Assembly (NCBI GenBank): GCA_028871055.1
Contig: JAGWON010000017.1
Location: 1 to 64,000 of the forward strand
Direction of reading: 5' to 3'
Source: Alphaproteobacteria bacterium
GTDB taxonomy: Bacteria; Pseudomonadota; Alphaproteobacteria; ATCC43930; CGMCC-115725
Length of the DNA: 64,000 nt
Numbering within the stretch: the first letter of the stretch is position 1; the number at the start of each line of letters is the position of its first letter. Made by a program: the position numbers and the translations under genes. The notes under the pieces are model-generated. The model did not search any database, was not told where the DNA came from, and saw nothing but the letters and a program-made list of their open reading frames with translations. Positions 28,231 through 37,250 of this stretch are shown one piece after another.

Positions 28231-29001
28231 TCACAGCTCGATCACCATCCCGTCATAGCCGGGCTCGACGCCATCAGGCAACGCGCGGCGCAGCGTTTCG
28301 TAGTCCAGCGACTCGTCCATGTGCGTCAGCACCGCGCGCCGGGGCCTCACCCGGGCGATCCATTCAAGCGTCCGGTCGACATGGCTGTGCGTCACGTGCG
28401 GTGCTCGGCGGATGCAATCGACCACCCACGTATCGATGCCGGCGAGCGCCCGGAATGCGGCCGCGTCGAGCGCGATGACGTCGGTCGAATACGCGAACCC
28501 GCCGAAGCGGAAGCCCAAGGTCTTGGAGAACCCATGCTCCTGGACGAACGGTGTCACGGCAATGCCGGCGGCCTCGAACGGCCCGTCGATCGCATGCCGC
28601 TCGAGCACCGGTTTGTAGTAACGGCCTTCGGCCCCAGGCTTGAGCGGCGTGAAGACATAACCGAAACGGCGCTCGATATCGGCCAGCGTCTCGCGCGTTC
28701 CGTAGATCGGGACCGGCGCCTTCATCACGTGATTGACCCCGCGCAGGTCGTCGATGCCGTGCAGATGATCGGCGTGCGCATGGGTGAAGAGCACGGCGTC
28801 GATCCGCCGTACGCCGGCGTCGAGCAGCTGCTCGCGCAGGTCGGGCGACGTGTCGATCAGGATGGTCTTGCCGCGCTCTTCGACCAGGATGGAGACCCGT
28901 CGGCGGCGGTTCTTCGGGTTGGTCGGATCACAGGCGCCCCAATCGCCGCCGATCCACGGCACGCCCCAGGACGGGCCGCAGCCGAGCATCGTCACCTTCA
29001 T
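28231..29001 (-). CDS. MBL-fold metallo-hydrolase, PhnP-like
   Basis: A 256-residue metallo-beta-lactamase-fold phosphodiesterase. It shows the metal motif THAHADHLHGIDDLRG, an N-terminal LGCGPSWGVPWIGGDWG segment characteristic of this PhnP/YcbX-like group, and later ligand positions in YSTDV and THSHVDRTLEW. It overlaps tatD by 4 bp (ATGA), the conserved alphaproteobacterial tatD-MBL pair. Cyclic phosphodiesters are the probable substrates, by analogy with PhnP. Confidence 0.88.
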   Translation of the reverse strand: MKVTMLGCGPSWGVPWIGGDWGACDPTNPKNRRRRVSILVEERGKTILIDTSPDLREQLLDAGVRRIDAVLFTHAHADHLHGIDDLRGVNHVMKAPVPIYGTRETLADIERRFGYVFTPLKPGAEGRYYKPVLERHAIDGPFEAAGIAVTPFVQEHGFSKTLGFRFGGFAYSTDVIALDAAAFRALAGIDTWVVDCIRRAPHVTHSHVDRTLEWIARVRPRRAVLTHMDESLDYETLRRALPDGVEPGYDGMVIEL

Positions 29002-29804
29002 GGCGCGTCGGATCCGCTAGGTTTTTGCCGCTCGGCGCCGGGCCGCTTAGCCTTGGCGAACAGGCGGAAGAAATTCTCCGTCGTACGCCGCGCGAATTCG
29101 TCCGGTGCGACGCCCTTGAGCGCGGCGATGAAATTGGCGGTATGGACGATGAATGCCGGCTCGTTGGGCTTGCCGCGCAGCGGCACCGGCGCGAGATAGG
29201 GCGCGTCGGTCTCGACCAGCAGCCGGTCAAGCGGCAGGTCGCGCACGATGCCGCGCAGCGCGTCGGCGTTCTTGAAGGTGACGATCCCCGAAAGCGAGAT
29301 ATAAAGCCCGAGCCCGAGCGCCCGCTCGGCAAGCAGATTCCCGGTCGAGAAGCAGTGGATGACGCCGGCGGACACGCCCTCCTCTTCGAGCACCGCAACC
29401 GTCTCCGGGTCGGCGTTGCGCGAATGCACGATCAGCGGCATGGCAGCGGTGCGCGCTGCGCGCGCGTGCCGGCGAAACGCCGCCACCTGCTCCGCGCGCG
29501 GGCTGTGGTCGTAGTGGAAATCGAGCCCGCTCTCGCCGATGCCGACCACCTTGTGATGGCGGGCGAGCGCCGTCAGCCTGTCGGCGTCGCCCCCCTCCTC
29601 CGCCGCGGCCTCGTGCGGATGGATGCCCACCGAGCACCAGATGTCCGGATCGCTCTCGGCGATCGCGCGTACCGCCGGGAACTCGCTGAGCTTGGTCGAG
29701 ATGGTGAGCAGCGTCGTCACGCCGGCGCGGCGCGCGCGCGCGATCACGCCGGCGCGCTCCTCCGTCGGCACGAAATCGAGGTGGCAGTGGCTGTCCACGA
29801 GCAT
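28998..29804 (-). CDS. tatD: TatD-family metal-dependent hydrolase
   Basis: A 268-residue TIM-barrel hydrolase of the TatD DNase family. Metal ligands are visible in LVDSHCHLDF, the bridging Glu in GIGESGLDFHYDHS, His in PLIVHSRNA and in VIHCFSTG, and Asp in VETDAPYLAPVPLRG. The family has 3'-5' exonuclease activity on DNA or RNA. The ATG at 29804 gives the canonical MLVDSHCHLD start. In most relatives metG lies directly upstream; here a signalling block intervenes. Confidence 0.93.
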   Translation of the reverse strand: MLVDSHCHLDFVPTEERAGVIARARRAGVTTLLTISTKLSEFPAVRAIAESDPDIWCSVGIHPHEAAAEEGGDADRLTALARHHKVVGIGESGLDFHYDHSPRAEQVAAFRRHARAARTAAMPLIVHSRNADPETVAVLEEEGVSAGVIHCFSTGNLLAERALGLGLYISLSGIVTFKNADALRGIVRDLPLDRLLVETDAPYLAPVPLRGKPNEPAFIVHTANFIAALKGVAPDEFARRTTENFFRLFAKAKRPGAERQKPSGSDAP

Positions 29805-29835
29805 CGCGGAAAGAAAACCTGCAATCCGCGGTCCG

Positions 29836-31521
29836 TCAAGCGCGCAAAGCGGCTCCGTCGCGCGCCATCGCCCGCGCAATCATCGCCGCGAGCTTCTCGA
29901 GATGATACGGTTTGTCGAGCGTGGCGATGCCGGGCTCGGTCCGGCGCTGCGCGAGATCGGAATAGCCGGTCGCCAGGATGATGGGCAGCTCCGGCCGGAT
30001 CAGGCGCATGCGGCGCGCCAGCTCGATGCCGGTCATGCCTGGCATGACCTGATCGGTGATGACGAGGTCGATTTGCGGCTCCGTGCGGAGCGCCTCGAGC
30101 GCGACGGCGCCGGAGGACGTGACGATGGCACGATGGCCGAGATGCTCGAGCATGGACACCGTGCTTTCCGCCACCAGTGAATCGTCGTCGACTACCAGGA
30201 TATGGCACACGCGCGGCGCGATCGGGCGCAGCCTTTCGGTCGCCGCGGTTCCCGGCCTTGTTGGCGCCGTTTCCGCCGCCGCGATACCGGTGGCGACCGG
30301 CAGCCAGAGCTCGACGGTCGTGCCGCGGCCCAGTTGGCTCGCGATACGAGCGACGCCACCCGACTGGGCCGCGAGGCCGTATACCGTGGAAAGCCCGAGG
30401 CCGGTGCCCTTGCCCACTTCCTTGGTGGTGAAGAACGGTTCGGGCGCGCGCGCCTGCGTCGCCTCGTCCATGCCGACGCCGGTGTCCTTCACGGCGACGC
30501 GGACGTACTCGCCGCTGCCCAGATTTTGCACGTCGCCGGCTCTGACCGTCTCGCGCCGCGCCGCGATGGTGAGCTGACCGCCCTGCGGCATCGCATCGCG
30601 CGCGTTGAGCGACAGATTGAGCAGCGCCAGCTCGAACTGGTTCGGGTCGACGCGGATCGACGGCAGGAATTCCGCGAAGTCCATCCTGATTTCGATGGTC
30701 GGGCCGAGCGAGCGCTTCAGCATGTCGGCCATGCTATCGACCACATGCGGCACGTCCAAGGCTTCGGGCCGCAATTCCTGACGGCGCGCGAAGGCGAGCA
30801 TGCGGCGCGTGAGATTGGCGCCGCGCTCGGCCGCCTGGAGGGCGCCATCGACGAAGCGCGACAGATCCGTGTCGGCCGGCAGAGTTTTCGCAAGCACGTC
30901 GAGATTGCCCAGGATCGCCATCAGCAAATTGTTGAAGTCGTGCGCAAGGCCGCCGGTGAGCTGGCCGAGGCTTTCCAGCTTCTGCATTTCGTGCACTTGC
31001 GCGATCGCCATTTCGCGCTCGCGCGTTCGCTGCTCGACCCGCCGCTCGAGCTCGGCGTTGGTCAGCTCCAGCTCCGCCGTGCGCGCCGCGACCCGCCGCT
31101 CGAGTTCGGCGTTGAGCACTTCAAGCTGTCGCGTCTTGCGATAGAGATCGACGAAAACGCTGACCTTGGCGCGCAGCAGTTCCGGCACCACGGGGACCGG
31201 AACGTAATCGACGGCGCCGTATTCGTAGCCCTTGATGCGGTCGAGATCGGTCATTGCGATCGCCGAGATGAAGATGATCGCGGTCGCCTGGAAGCGCGGA
31301 TGGCCGCGGATCATGGCTGCGAGCTCGAACCCGTCCAAATCGGGCATGCAGACATCGATAAGGATGACGGCGACGTCCTGCTTGAGCAGGTACTGCAGCG
31401 CCTCGGTCGCCGACGTGGCCTTGAGCAGGTTCTCGCTCAGGTCGTGGAGAATGGTCTCGTAGCTGAGCAGCTTCGCGGGCTGATCGTCGACTAGCAGGAT
31501 GTTGACCGGTTCGTTTCCCAT
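29836..31521 (-). CDS. Hybrid histidine kinase with N- and C-terminal receiver domains
   Basis: A soluble 561-residue signalling protein arranged REC-coiled coil-HisKA-ATPase-REC. The first receiver (about residues 5-125) keeps the acceptor Asp in ILIDVCMPD, but the usual Lys-Pro is replaced (DYVPVPVVPE). The coiled coil (about 130-175) contains a duplicated NAELERRV unit. The phosphoacceptor is in GGLAHDFNNLLMAI, and the ATPase has DTGVGM and GKGTGLGLSTVYG. The C-terminal receiver (about 445-555) has VITDQVMPGM. It lies 13 bp after the giant kinase gene and is probably co-transcribed and functionally linked with it. Confidence 0.9.
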   Translation of the reverse strand: MGNEPVNILLVDDQPAKLLSYETILHDLSENLLKATSATEALQYLLKQDVAVILIDVCMPDLDGFELAAMIRGHPRFQATAIIFISAIAMTDLDRIKGYEYGAVDYVPVPVVPELLRAKVSVFVDLYRKTRQLEVLNAELERRVAARTAELELTNAELERRVEQRTREREMAIAQVHEMQKLESLGQLTGGLAHDFNNLLMAILGNLDVLAKTLPADTDLSRFVDGALQAAERGANLTRRMLAFARRQELRPEALDVPHVVDSMADMLKRSLGPTIEIRMDFAEFLPSIRVDPNQFELALLNLSLNARDAMPQGGQLTIAARRETVRAGDVQNLGSGEYVRVAVKDTGVGMDEATQARAPEPFFTTKEVGKGTGLGLSTVYGLAAQSGGVARIASQLGRGTTVELWLPVATGIAAAETAPTRPGTAATERLRPIAPRVCHILVVDDDSLVAESTVSMLEHLGHRAIVTSSGAVALEALRTEPQIDLVITDQVMPGMTGIELARRMRLIRPELPIILATGYSDLAQRRTEPGIATLDKPYHLEKLAAMIARAMARDGAALRA

Positions 31522-31534
31522 CTTTTCCGCCGGA

Positions 31535-34500
31535 TCAGCGATGCAGCCACATGCGCAGCGCCGACAACAATTGCTCGGTATTGACTGGCTTGGCCAGATA
31601 ATCGGAGGCGCCGGCCTCCAGGCATTTTTCGCGGTCGCCTTTCATTGCCTTGGCCGTCAAGGCGATGATCGGCAGGCGATGGGACTGCGGCTTGGTGCGG
31701 ATGACTTCGATCGTCTGATAGCCGTCCATTTCCGGCATCATGATGTCCATCAGCACGATCGCGACTTCCGGCGTTGCCTCGAGCAGCGCGATCGCCTCGT
31801 TGCCCGTGGTGGCGGCCAGAACATGCATGCCGCGCCGTTCCAGCGCGCTGCTCAGTGCGAAGATGTTGCGGGCGTCGTCGTCGACCAGCAGCGCCGTCTT
31901 GCCGACGAGGTCGTCGTCCGAGTTGTGCAGCCGTTCGAGCATTCGTTGCTTTTCGGCGGGCAGATCCGAAACCACGCGGTGCAGGAACAGCGCCGTTTCG
32001 TCGAGGAGCCGCTCCGGCGACTCGACGCCCTTGACCACGACGCTGCGCGCCATGGTGTGGAGCCGGGCGTCCTCGTCGGGCGACAGCTCGCGGCCGGTGA
32101 AGACCACGACCGGCAGATCGGCCAGGCGCGGATTGTCGCCGAATTTCTCCAGCAACTCGAAGCCCGACATGTCGGGCAGGCGCAGGTCGAGCACGACGCA
32201 GTCGACCGGTCGCTCGGCAAGGATCGCCAGTGCGCCCTCCCCGGTCCCGACCGGTACGATGTCGATGTCGTCGTGGCCCAGCAGCTCGGCGATGGTCATG
32301 CGCTCGCTGGCATCGTCCTCGACCACGAGCAGCGTCTTGCGCCGCGCCTGCGCGTAATCCTTGATCCGCGCCAACGCTTGTTCGAGACCTTCGGCGGTCG
32401 TCGGCTTATTGAGGTAGGCGAATGCACCGCGCGCCAGCCCGTGTTGGCGATCCTCGTCGAGCGTGACGATCTGGACCGGAATGTGACGCGTTTCCGGGTT
32501 CTGCTTGAGCTGGCTCAGCACGCTCCAGCCCAGCATGTCGGGCAGGAAGACATCGAGCGAGATCGCCGTCGGCCGGTATTCGGCGGCGAGCGCGAGCGCA
32601 TCCGCGCCGCGCAACGCGGCCAGCACCTTGAAGCCTTGATCGTGCGCCAGGTCCAGCATGATGCGGGCATAATGCGGGTCATCCTCCACGATCAGCAGCA
32701 CGGCGTCGCCCGCCTCGATTGCCTGACGGTCGTCGGGGATCGTCTCGACCGCATGCTCGACCATGGGCGTCGCCGCCATCGCCCGCGCCGCGATCGCGGT
32801 GGCGGCTTCGGGCGAAGCGGTGCGCGGCGCGACCGTCGGACCGACATACTTGGTCGGCAGATAGAGCGTGAACGTGCTGCCGCGGCCGGGCGTGCTGCGT
32901 AGCTGGATCTCGCCGCCGAGCAGATTGGCTAGCTCGCGGCAGATCGCGAGGCCGAGGCCGGTGCCGCCGTATTTGCGGCTCGTGCTGGCGTCGGCCTGCT
33001 GAAACGCCTCGAAGATGATCTTCTGCTTCTCGGGCGGGATACCGATGCCGGTGTCGGACACCTCGAAGGCGACGACGGCCGGCGCGTGGGTGAGGATCGG
33101 ATGGTCGGCGCTCCAGCCGCCCGCGGTCAGCGAAGCGCTCAGGCGCACGCCGCCATGCTCGGTGAATTTGAACGCGTTGGACAGGAGGTTCTTGAGCACC
33201 TGCTGCAGGCGCTTGGAATCCGTGATGATGCTGCGATCGAGGTGCGGATCGATCTGGATGTCGAAGGACAGGTGGCGGTTCTCGGCCTCGTGGCGGAACG
33301 AGCGCGTCAGCATGTCCTGCAGGTTGGTGAGGAACACCTCTTCGGCCTCGACCGAAACCGTGCCGGACTCGATCTTCGACAGGTCGAGGATGTTGCTGAT
33401 CAGGTTCAGGAGGTCGGTGCCGGCGGCGTGGATGGTGCGCGCGAACTCGACCTGCTTCGGCAACAGGTTGGTATCGGCGTTTTCGGCAAGCTGCTGGCCG
33501 AGGATCAGGATGCTGTTCAGCGGTGTTCTGAGCTCGTGCGACATGTTGGCCAGGAACTCGGACTTGTACTTCGAGGTCAGCGCGAGCTCGGCCGCCTTCT
33601 CCTCGATGGCGCGCCGCGCCTGCTCGATTTCCTGGTTCTTGCGCTCGACTTCGACGTTGCGTTCGGCGAGCTGCTGCGCCTTGAGCTCGAGCTGCTCGTT
33701 GGTCTGTTGCAGCTCGCGTTGGCGCGTCTGTAGTTCGTTGGCGAGCTGCTGCGACTGCTTCAGCAGCCCCTCCGTCCGCATGCTCGCCTCGATGCTGTTG
33801 AGGACGATGCCGATATTGGCGGTGAGCTGCTCGAGGAACGAGATCTGCAGCTCGGTGAACGAACCGACCGAGGACAGCTCGATCACCGCCTTGACCTGGC
33901 CTTCGAACAGCACCGGCAGGACGATGATGTTCTTGGGCAGCATCGTCAGCACGCCGGCGCCGATCGGCACCACATTGGCCGGCAGATCGGTGATCAGCTT
34001 GCGGCGCGCGTCGGCCGCGCACTGGCCGATAAGACCCTCGCCCAGATGCAGCCGCTCGGCGTGCCCGCTCGGCCCGCCATCGGCGAAGGCCGACAGCAGC
34101 ATTAGGCCTGGCTCGCGGCCGTCGCCACCAGCCACCAAGTAGATGACGCCGTTTTGCGCGTCGACCAGCGGCGCCAGTTCGGACAGCAGCATGCGGCCGA
34201 CCGCCGCCAGGTCGCGCTGGCCCTGCAGCATGTTGGTGAAGCGCGCCAGGTTGGTCTTGAGCCAGTCCTGCTCGGTATTGCGCTCGGTGGTGAGGCGCAG
34301 ATTATCGATCATCGTGTTGATGTTGTCCTTGAGCTCGGCCACTTCGCCGCGCGCGTCGACCTGAATCGAGCGCGTCAGGTCGCCCTTAGTCACCGCGGTC
34401 GCGACCTCGGCGATGTTGCGCACCTGGGTCGTGAGATTCGCTGCCAGGAGGTTGACGTTGCCGGTCAGATCCTTCCACGTACCGGCGGCGCCCGGCACGT

Positions 34501-36208
34501 TGGCCTGGCCGCCGAGGCGGCCTTCGACGCCAACCTCGCGCGCCACGGTGGTCACCTGATCGGCGAAGGTGGCGAGCGTCAGGGTCATGCTATTGATGGT
34601 ATCGGCCAACGCGGCGACTTCACCCTTCGACTTGACGGTCAGGTTCTGTACCAGATCGCCGTTGGCGACCGCGGTCACCACTTTGACGATGCCGCGCACC
34701 TGCTCCGTCAGATTGGCGGCCATGACGTTGACGGTGTCGGTCAAATCCTTCCAGGTGCCGGCGACGCCCGGCACCTGGGCCTGGCCGCCGAGCCGTCCTT
34801 CGGTGCCGACCTCGCGCGCGACGCGCGTCACCTCGCCGGCGAAGCGATTGAGCTGATCGACCATCGTGTTCAGCGTTTCCTTCAATTGAAGGATCTCGCC
34901 GCGCACGTCGACGGTGATCTTCTTCGACAGGTCGCCGTTGGCGATGGCGGTCGACACCTCGGCGATGTTGCGCACCTGGCCGGTCAGGTTCGAGGCCATC
35001 GAGTTGACGCTCTCGGTCAGGTCCTTCCAGGTGCCGGCGACGCCGGGCACCATCGCCTGGCCGCCGAGCTTGCCGTCGGTGCCGACCTCGCGCGCAACGC
35101 GCGTCACCTCGCCGGCGAAACCGTTGAGCTGGTCGACCATCGTGTTGATGGTGTCCTTGAGCTCGAGAATCTCGCCTTTGACGTCCACGGTGATCTTGCG
35201 CGACAGGTCGCCGCGCGCCACGGCGGTGGTCACCTCGGCGATGTTGCGCACTTGGTCGGTCAAGTTGCCGCACATGGCGTTGACCGAATCCGTCAGGTCC
35301 TTCCACGTGCCGGCGACCCCCGGCACTACCGCCTGACCGCCGAGCTTGCCGTCGGTGCCGACCTCGCGCGCAACGCGTGTCACCTCGGCGGCAAACGAAC
35401 GCAGCTGATCGACCATGGTGTTGATGGCCTCTTTCAGCTGCAGGATCTCGCCACGCACATCGACGGTGATCTTCTTCGACAGGTCGCCGTTGGCGACCGC
35501 AATGGTCACCTCGGCGATGTTGCGCACCTGCGCCGTCAAGTTCGAGGCCATCGAGTTGACGCTCTCGGTCAGGTCCTTCCACACGCCGGTCACTTCGCGG
35601 ACCTGCGCCTGGCCGCCGAGCTTGCCGTCGGTGCCGACCTCGCGCGCGACGCGCGTCACTTCGGACGTGAACACGCTGAGCTGCTTGATCATCGTATTGA
35701 CGATGTTGGCCAGCCGCAGGAACTCGCCCTTGAGCGGCCGACCGTCGACCTCGAGCTGCACGGTCTCGAGCAGGTCGCCGCGCGCGACCGCGGCGATGGC
35801 GCGGGTCACCGCCATGGTCGGCCACAACAGATCGTCGACCAGCCCGTTGAGCGAGGCTTCCATCTCGCCCCAGGCGCCGAGCGTGTGGCCGAATTTCACG
35901 CGCTGTTTGGTGCGGCCCTCGCGGCCGACCGTGTGGCCGACCTGCTCGAGCTGCTGCGCCATGCGCTGATTGGCGGCAGCGATGTCGTTGAAGGTGTCTG
36001 CGATCTTGCCGCCCAGGCCGACCTGATCGCGCGGCAAGCGCACGGAGAAATCGCCGACGCGCATCGCCTGGAGCCCGTGCAGCAGTTGCTGCAGATCGAC
36101 AGTCTCGCGAGCGCTCGGCTCGTCGCCATTGAGACCATGTTCGCGCGGTGATGCGCTCACGACGGGTTTGCGTTCGTCGTGCGCTTGAACTCGACCGGTA
36201 ATCGCCAT
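31535..36208 (-). CDS. HAMP-array hybrid histidine kinase with GAF and three receiver domains
   Basis: A 1557-residue cytoplasmic kinase with no membrane segment, laid out like fungal Nik1/group III kinases and their bacterial relatives. Six tandem 92-residue HAMP-type units span about residues 92-643, followed by a GAF domain (about 660-800), a Gln/Glu-rich coiled coil, HisKA ([17 protein letters not shown]), and an ATPase ([33 protein letters not shown]). Three receivers follow, with acceptor Asp in [18 protein letters not shown] and LMDIMMPEM. The start at 36208 follows AAAGGGGGA. The GAF plus HAMP array suggests sensing of an internal or osmotic signal, which is inferred from the family. 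Confidence 0.92.
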   Translation of the reverse strand: MAITGRVQAHDERKPVVSASPREHGLNGDEPSARETVDLQQLLHGLQAMRVGDFSVRLPRDQVGLGGKIADTFNDIAAANQRMAQQLEQVGHTVGREGRTKQRVKFGHTLGAWGEMEASLNGLVDDLLWPTMAVTRAIAAVARGDLLETVQLEVDGRPLKGEFLRLANIVNTMIKQLSVFTSEVTRVAREVGTDGKLGGQAQVREVTGVWKDLTESVNSMASNLTAQVRNIAEVTIAVANGDLSKKITVDVRGEILQLKEAINTMVDQLRSFAAEVTRVAREVGTDGKLGGQAVVPGVAGTWKDLTDSVNAMCGNLTDQVRNIAEVTTAVARGDLSRKITVDVKGEILELKDTINTMVDQLNGFAGEVTRVAREVGTDGKLGGQAMVPGVAGTWKDLTESVNSMASNLTGQVRNIAEVSTAIANGDLSKKITVDVRGEILQLKETLNTMVDQLNRFAGEVTRVAREVGTEGRLGGQAQVPGVAGTWKDLTDTVNVMAANLTEQVRGIVKVVTAVANGDLVQNLTVKSKGEVAALADTINSMTLTLATFADQVTTVAREVGVEGRLGGQANVPGAAGTWKDLTGNVNLLAANLTTQVRNIAEVATAVTKGDLTRSIQVDARGEVAELKDNINTMIDNLRLTTERNTEQDWLKTNLARFTNMLQGQRDLAAVGRMLLSELAPLVDAQNGVIYLVAGGDGREPGLMLLSAFADGGPSGHAERLHLGEGLIGQCAADARRKLITDLPANVVPIGAGVLTMLPKNIIVLPVLFEGQVKAVIELSSVGSFTELQISFLEQLTANIGIVLNSIEASMRTEGLLKQSQQLANELQTRQRELQQTNEQLELKAQQLAERNVEVERKNQEIEQARRAIEEKAAELALTSKYKSEFLANMSHELRTPLNSILILGQQLAENADTNLLPKQVEFARTIHAAGTDLLNLISNILDLSKIESGTVSVEAEEVFLTNLQDMLTRSFRHEAENRHLSFDIQIDPHLDRSIITDSKRLQQVLKNLLSNAFKFTEHGGVRLSASLTAGGWSADHPILTHAPAVVAFEVSDTGIGIPPEKQKIIFEAFQQADASTSRKYGGTGLGLAICRELANLLGGEIQLRSTPGRGSTFTLYLPTKYVGPTVAPRTASPEAATAIAARAMAATPMVEHAVETIPDDRQAIEAGDAVLLIVEDDPHYARIMLDLAHDQGFKVLAALRGADALALAAEYRPTAISLDVFLPDMLGWSVLSQLKQNPETRHIPVQIVTLDEDRQHGLARGAFAYLNKPTTAEGLEQALARIKDYAQARRKTLLVVEDDASERMTIAELLGHDDIDIVPVGTGEGALAILAERPVDCVVLDLRLPDMSGFELLEKFGDNPRLADLPVVVFTGRELSPDEDARLHTMARSVVVKGVESPERLLDETALFLHRVVSDLPAEKQRMLERLHNSDDDLVGKTALLVDDDARNIFALSSALERRGMHVLAATTGNEAIALLEATPEVAIVLMDIMMPEMDGYQTIEVIRTKPQSHRLPIIALTAKAMKGDREKCLEAGASDYLAKPVNTEQLLSALRMWLHR
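34280..35935 (-). repeat. Six tandem 276-bp coding repeats (HAMP units)
   Basis: Inside the giant kinase gene the protein repeats with a period of exactly 92 residues. [17 protein letters not shown] recurs at about residues 184, 276 and 368, with close variants at 460 and 552, and a diverged first copy starts near residue 92. Each unit carries a second recurring element, [19 protein letters not shown]. The DNA copies are similar but not identical, so they look old and under selection. Confidence 0.9.
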
Positions 36209-36378
36209 GCGTCCCCCTTTGTCGCTTGACCGCGGACGCTTTGCGTCGGCACCAAGGACAAAGCCCACTCGCGTTCAGCGGCCGCGGCGCGGCTTTTCCC
36301 GACGCAATCCGGGCGGTCTAGAGTCGTGGCATTTCAGTGATCAGGCGATCAGGGAAAACCTGATTATCGCCAGGAAAA

Positions 36379-36612
36379 TTATTGAGGGAGCGCCGGACTC
36401 GGGAGCGTGCTGGTATCGATCCGCTCGCAGTTGAGCCGGCCTTGCAGCAGGCAATCCTCGAGTTTCGTGGTCTGGGCCAAGCCTTCCATGACGTAGAGCC
36501 CGATCACGCCGATCAGCAAGGTGGCGGCCAGGCCCGCGAGGCTGGTGGTAAACCGCGCTTCGTCGTCGCACTCGTCGCGACGGCGCTCCCATAGGGTCAG
36601 ACGCCGGTTCAT
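36379..36612 (-). CDS. Small single-pass membrane protein of unknown function
   Basis: A 77-residue protein with an Arg/Asp-rich N-terminus (NRRLTLWERRRDECDDEARF), one transmembrane helix at about residues 25-45 (LAGLAATLLIGVIGLYVM) and a short tail containing two Cys (DCLLQGRLNCERI), probably periplasmic. Proteins of this shape occur in Bradyrhizobium-like genomes, but I know no function. It lies about 170 bp upstream of the giant kinase on the same strand. Confidence 0.6.
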   Translation of the reverse strand: MNRRLTLWERRRDECDDEARFTTSLAGLAATLLIGVIGLYVMEGLAQTTKLEDCLLQGRLNCERIDTSTLPSPALPQ

Positions 36613-36671
36613 GCGCGTATCATGACATGTTTCGCCGTGTGACGCGAGCCGGCGCCATCGCGTCCGGCGCG

Positions 36672-37250
36672 TTAATGCGCAAACTGATCCGCTGTGTTGA
36701 GGTCGTCATTGGCCTTGGCCATGTCGCCCTTGTCCTGCCAGGCCATGCCGCGATCGTGGAAGCACGGTCCGCAATCGGGTTTGAGCTTGATCGCCGTGGT
36801 GTAATCGCCGATCGCGCGGTCGTTGTCGTTCTTGTGGTACCAGGCGATGCCGCGGTTGAGATAAACTTCCCACGACTTGGGCTCGTATTTGAGCGCGGCG
36901 GTGAAATCGGCGATTGCGCCGTCGTAGTCGCTCTTCTCGTTGCGCGCCATGCCGCGGTTGTTGTAGCAGGTGCCGCATTGCGGGCTGAGCTTGATCGCCG
37001 CGCTATAATCCGCCAGCGCGCGGTCGTACTGCTTGTTGCGATAATACGCGCTGCCGCGGGCGTTGTAGGCGGTGGCGCGGTCCTGCGGCGACAGCGTCCG
37101 GTCGGTGAGCGCGCGCGTGTCGAGGCGGATGGCCCTGCCCCAGTCCTGTCGCTGCGCCGCCTGCGTCGCCGCGCTCAGATCGGCGAGGCCGTCGGCGCGC
37201 GCCGGCGTCACCAGCGCGAGCAGCGCGGCGAGGACGAGCGCGCGCCTCAT
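36672..37250 (-). CDS. Exported tetratricopeptide-repeat protein
   Basis: A 192-residue protein with a cleavable-looking signal peptide (about residues 1-19, ALVLAALLALVTPARA). About four TPR units follow (ATAYNARGSAYYRNKQYDRALADYSAAIKL; YNNRGMARNEKSDYDGAIADF; YLNRGIAWYHKNDNDRAIGDY; FHDRGMAWQDKGDMAKANDDL is the last). Two units begin with CxxC (QCGTCY and DCGPCF), which is unusual and could form disulfides. It is a periplasmic scaffold of unknown partner. The start ATG overlaps the metG stop by 4 bp (ATGA), so it is translated with metG. Confidence 0.8.
   Translation of the reverse strand: MRRALVLAALLALVTPARADGLADLSAATQAAQRQDWGRAIRLDTRALTDRTLSPQDRATAYNARGSAYYRNKQYDRALADYSAAIKLSPQCGTCYNNRGMARNEKSDYDGAIADFTAALKYEPKSWEVYLNRGIAWYHKNDNDRAIGDYTTAIKLKPDCGPCFHDRGMAWQDKGDMAKANDDLNTADQFAH

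Noticed and set aside
34280-35935. Tandem repeats as a CRISPR-like or satellite array
   Set aside because: The 276-bp period is in frame, encodes conserved HAMP-type units and has no spacers.
34154-36151. Plus-strand open frame of 665 codons with internal repeats opposite the HAMP kinase
   Set aside because: The repeats mirror the 276-bp HAMP coding units on the other strand; composition is shadow-like (His/Asp/Arg) with no start signal.
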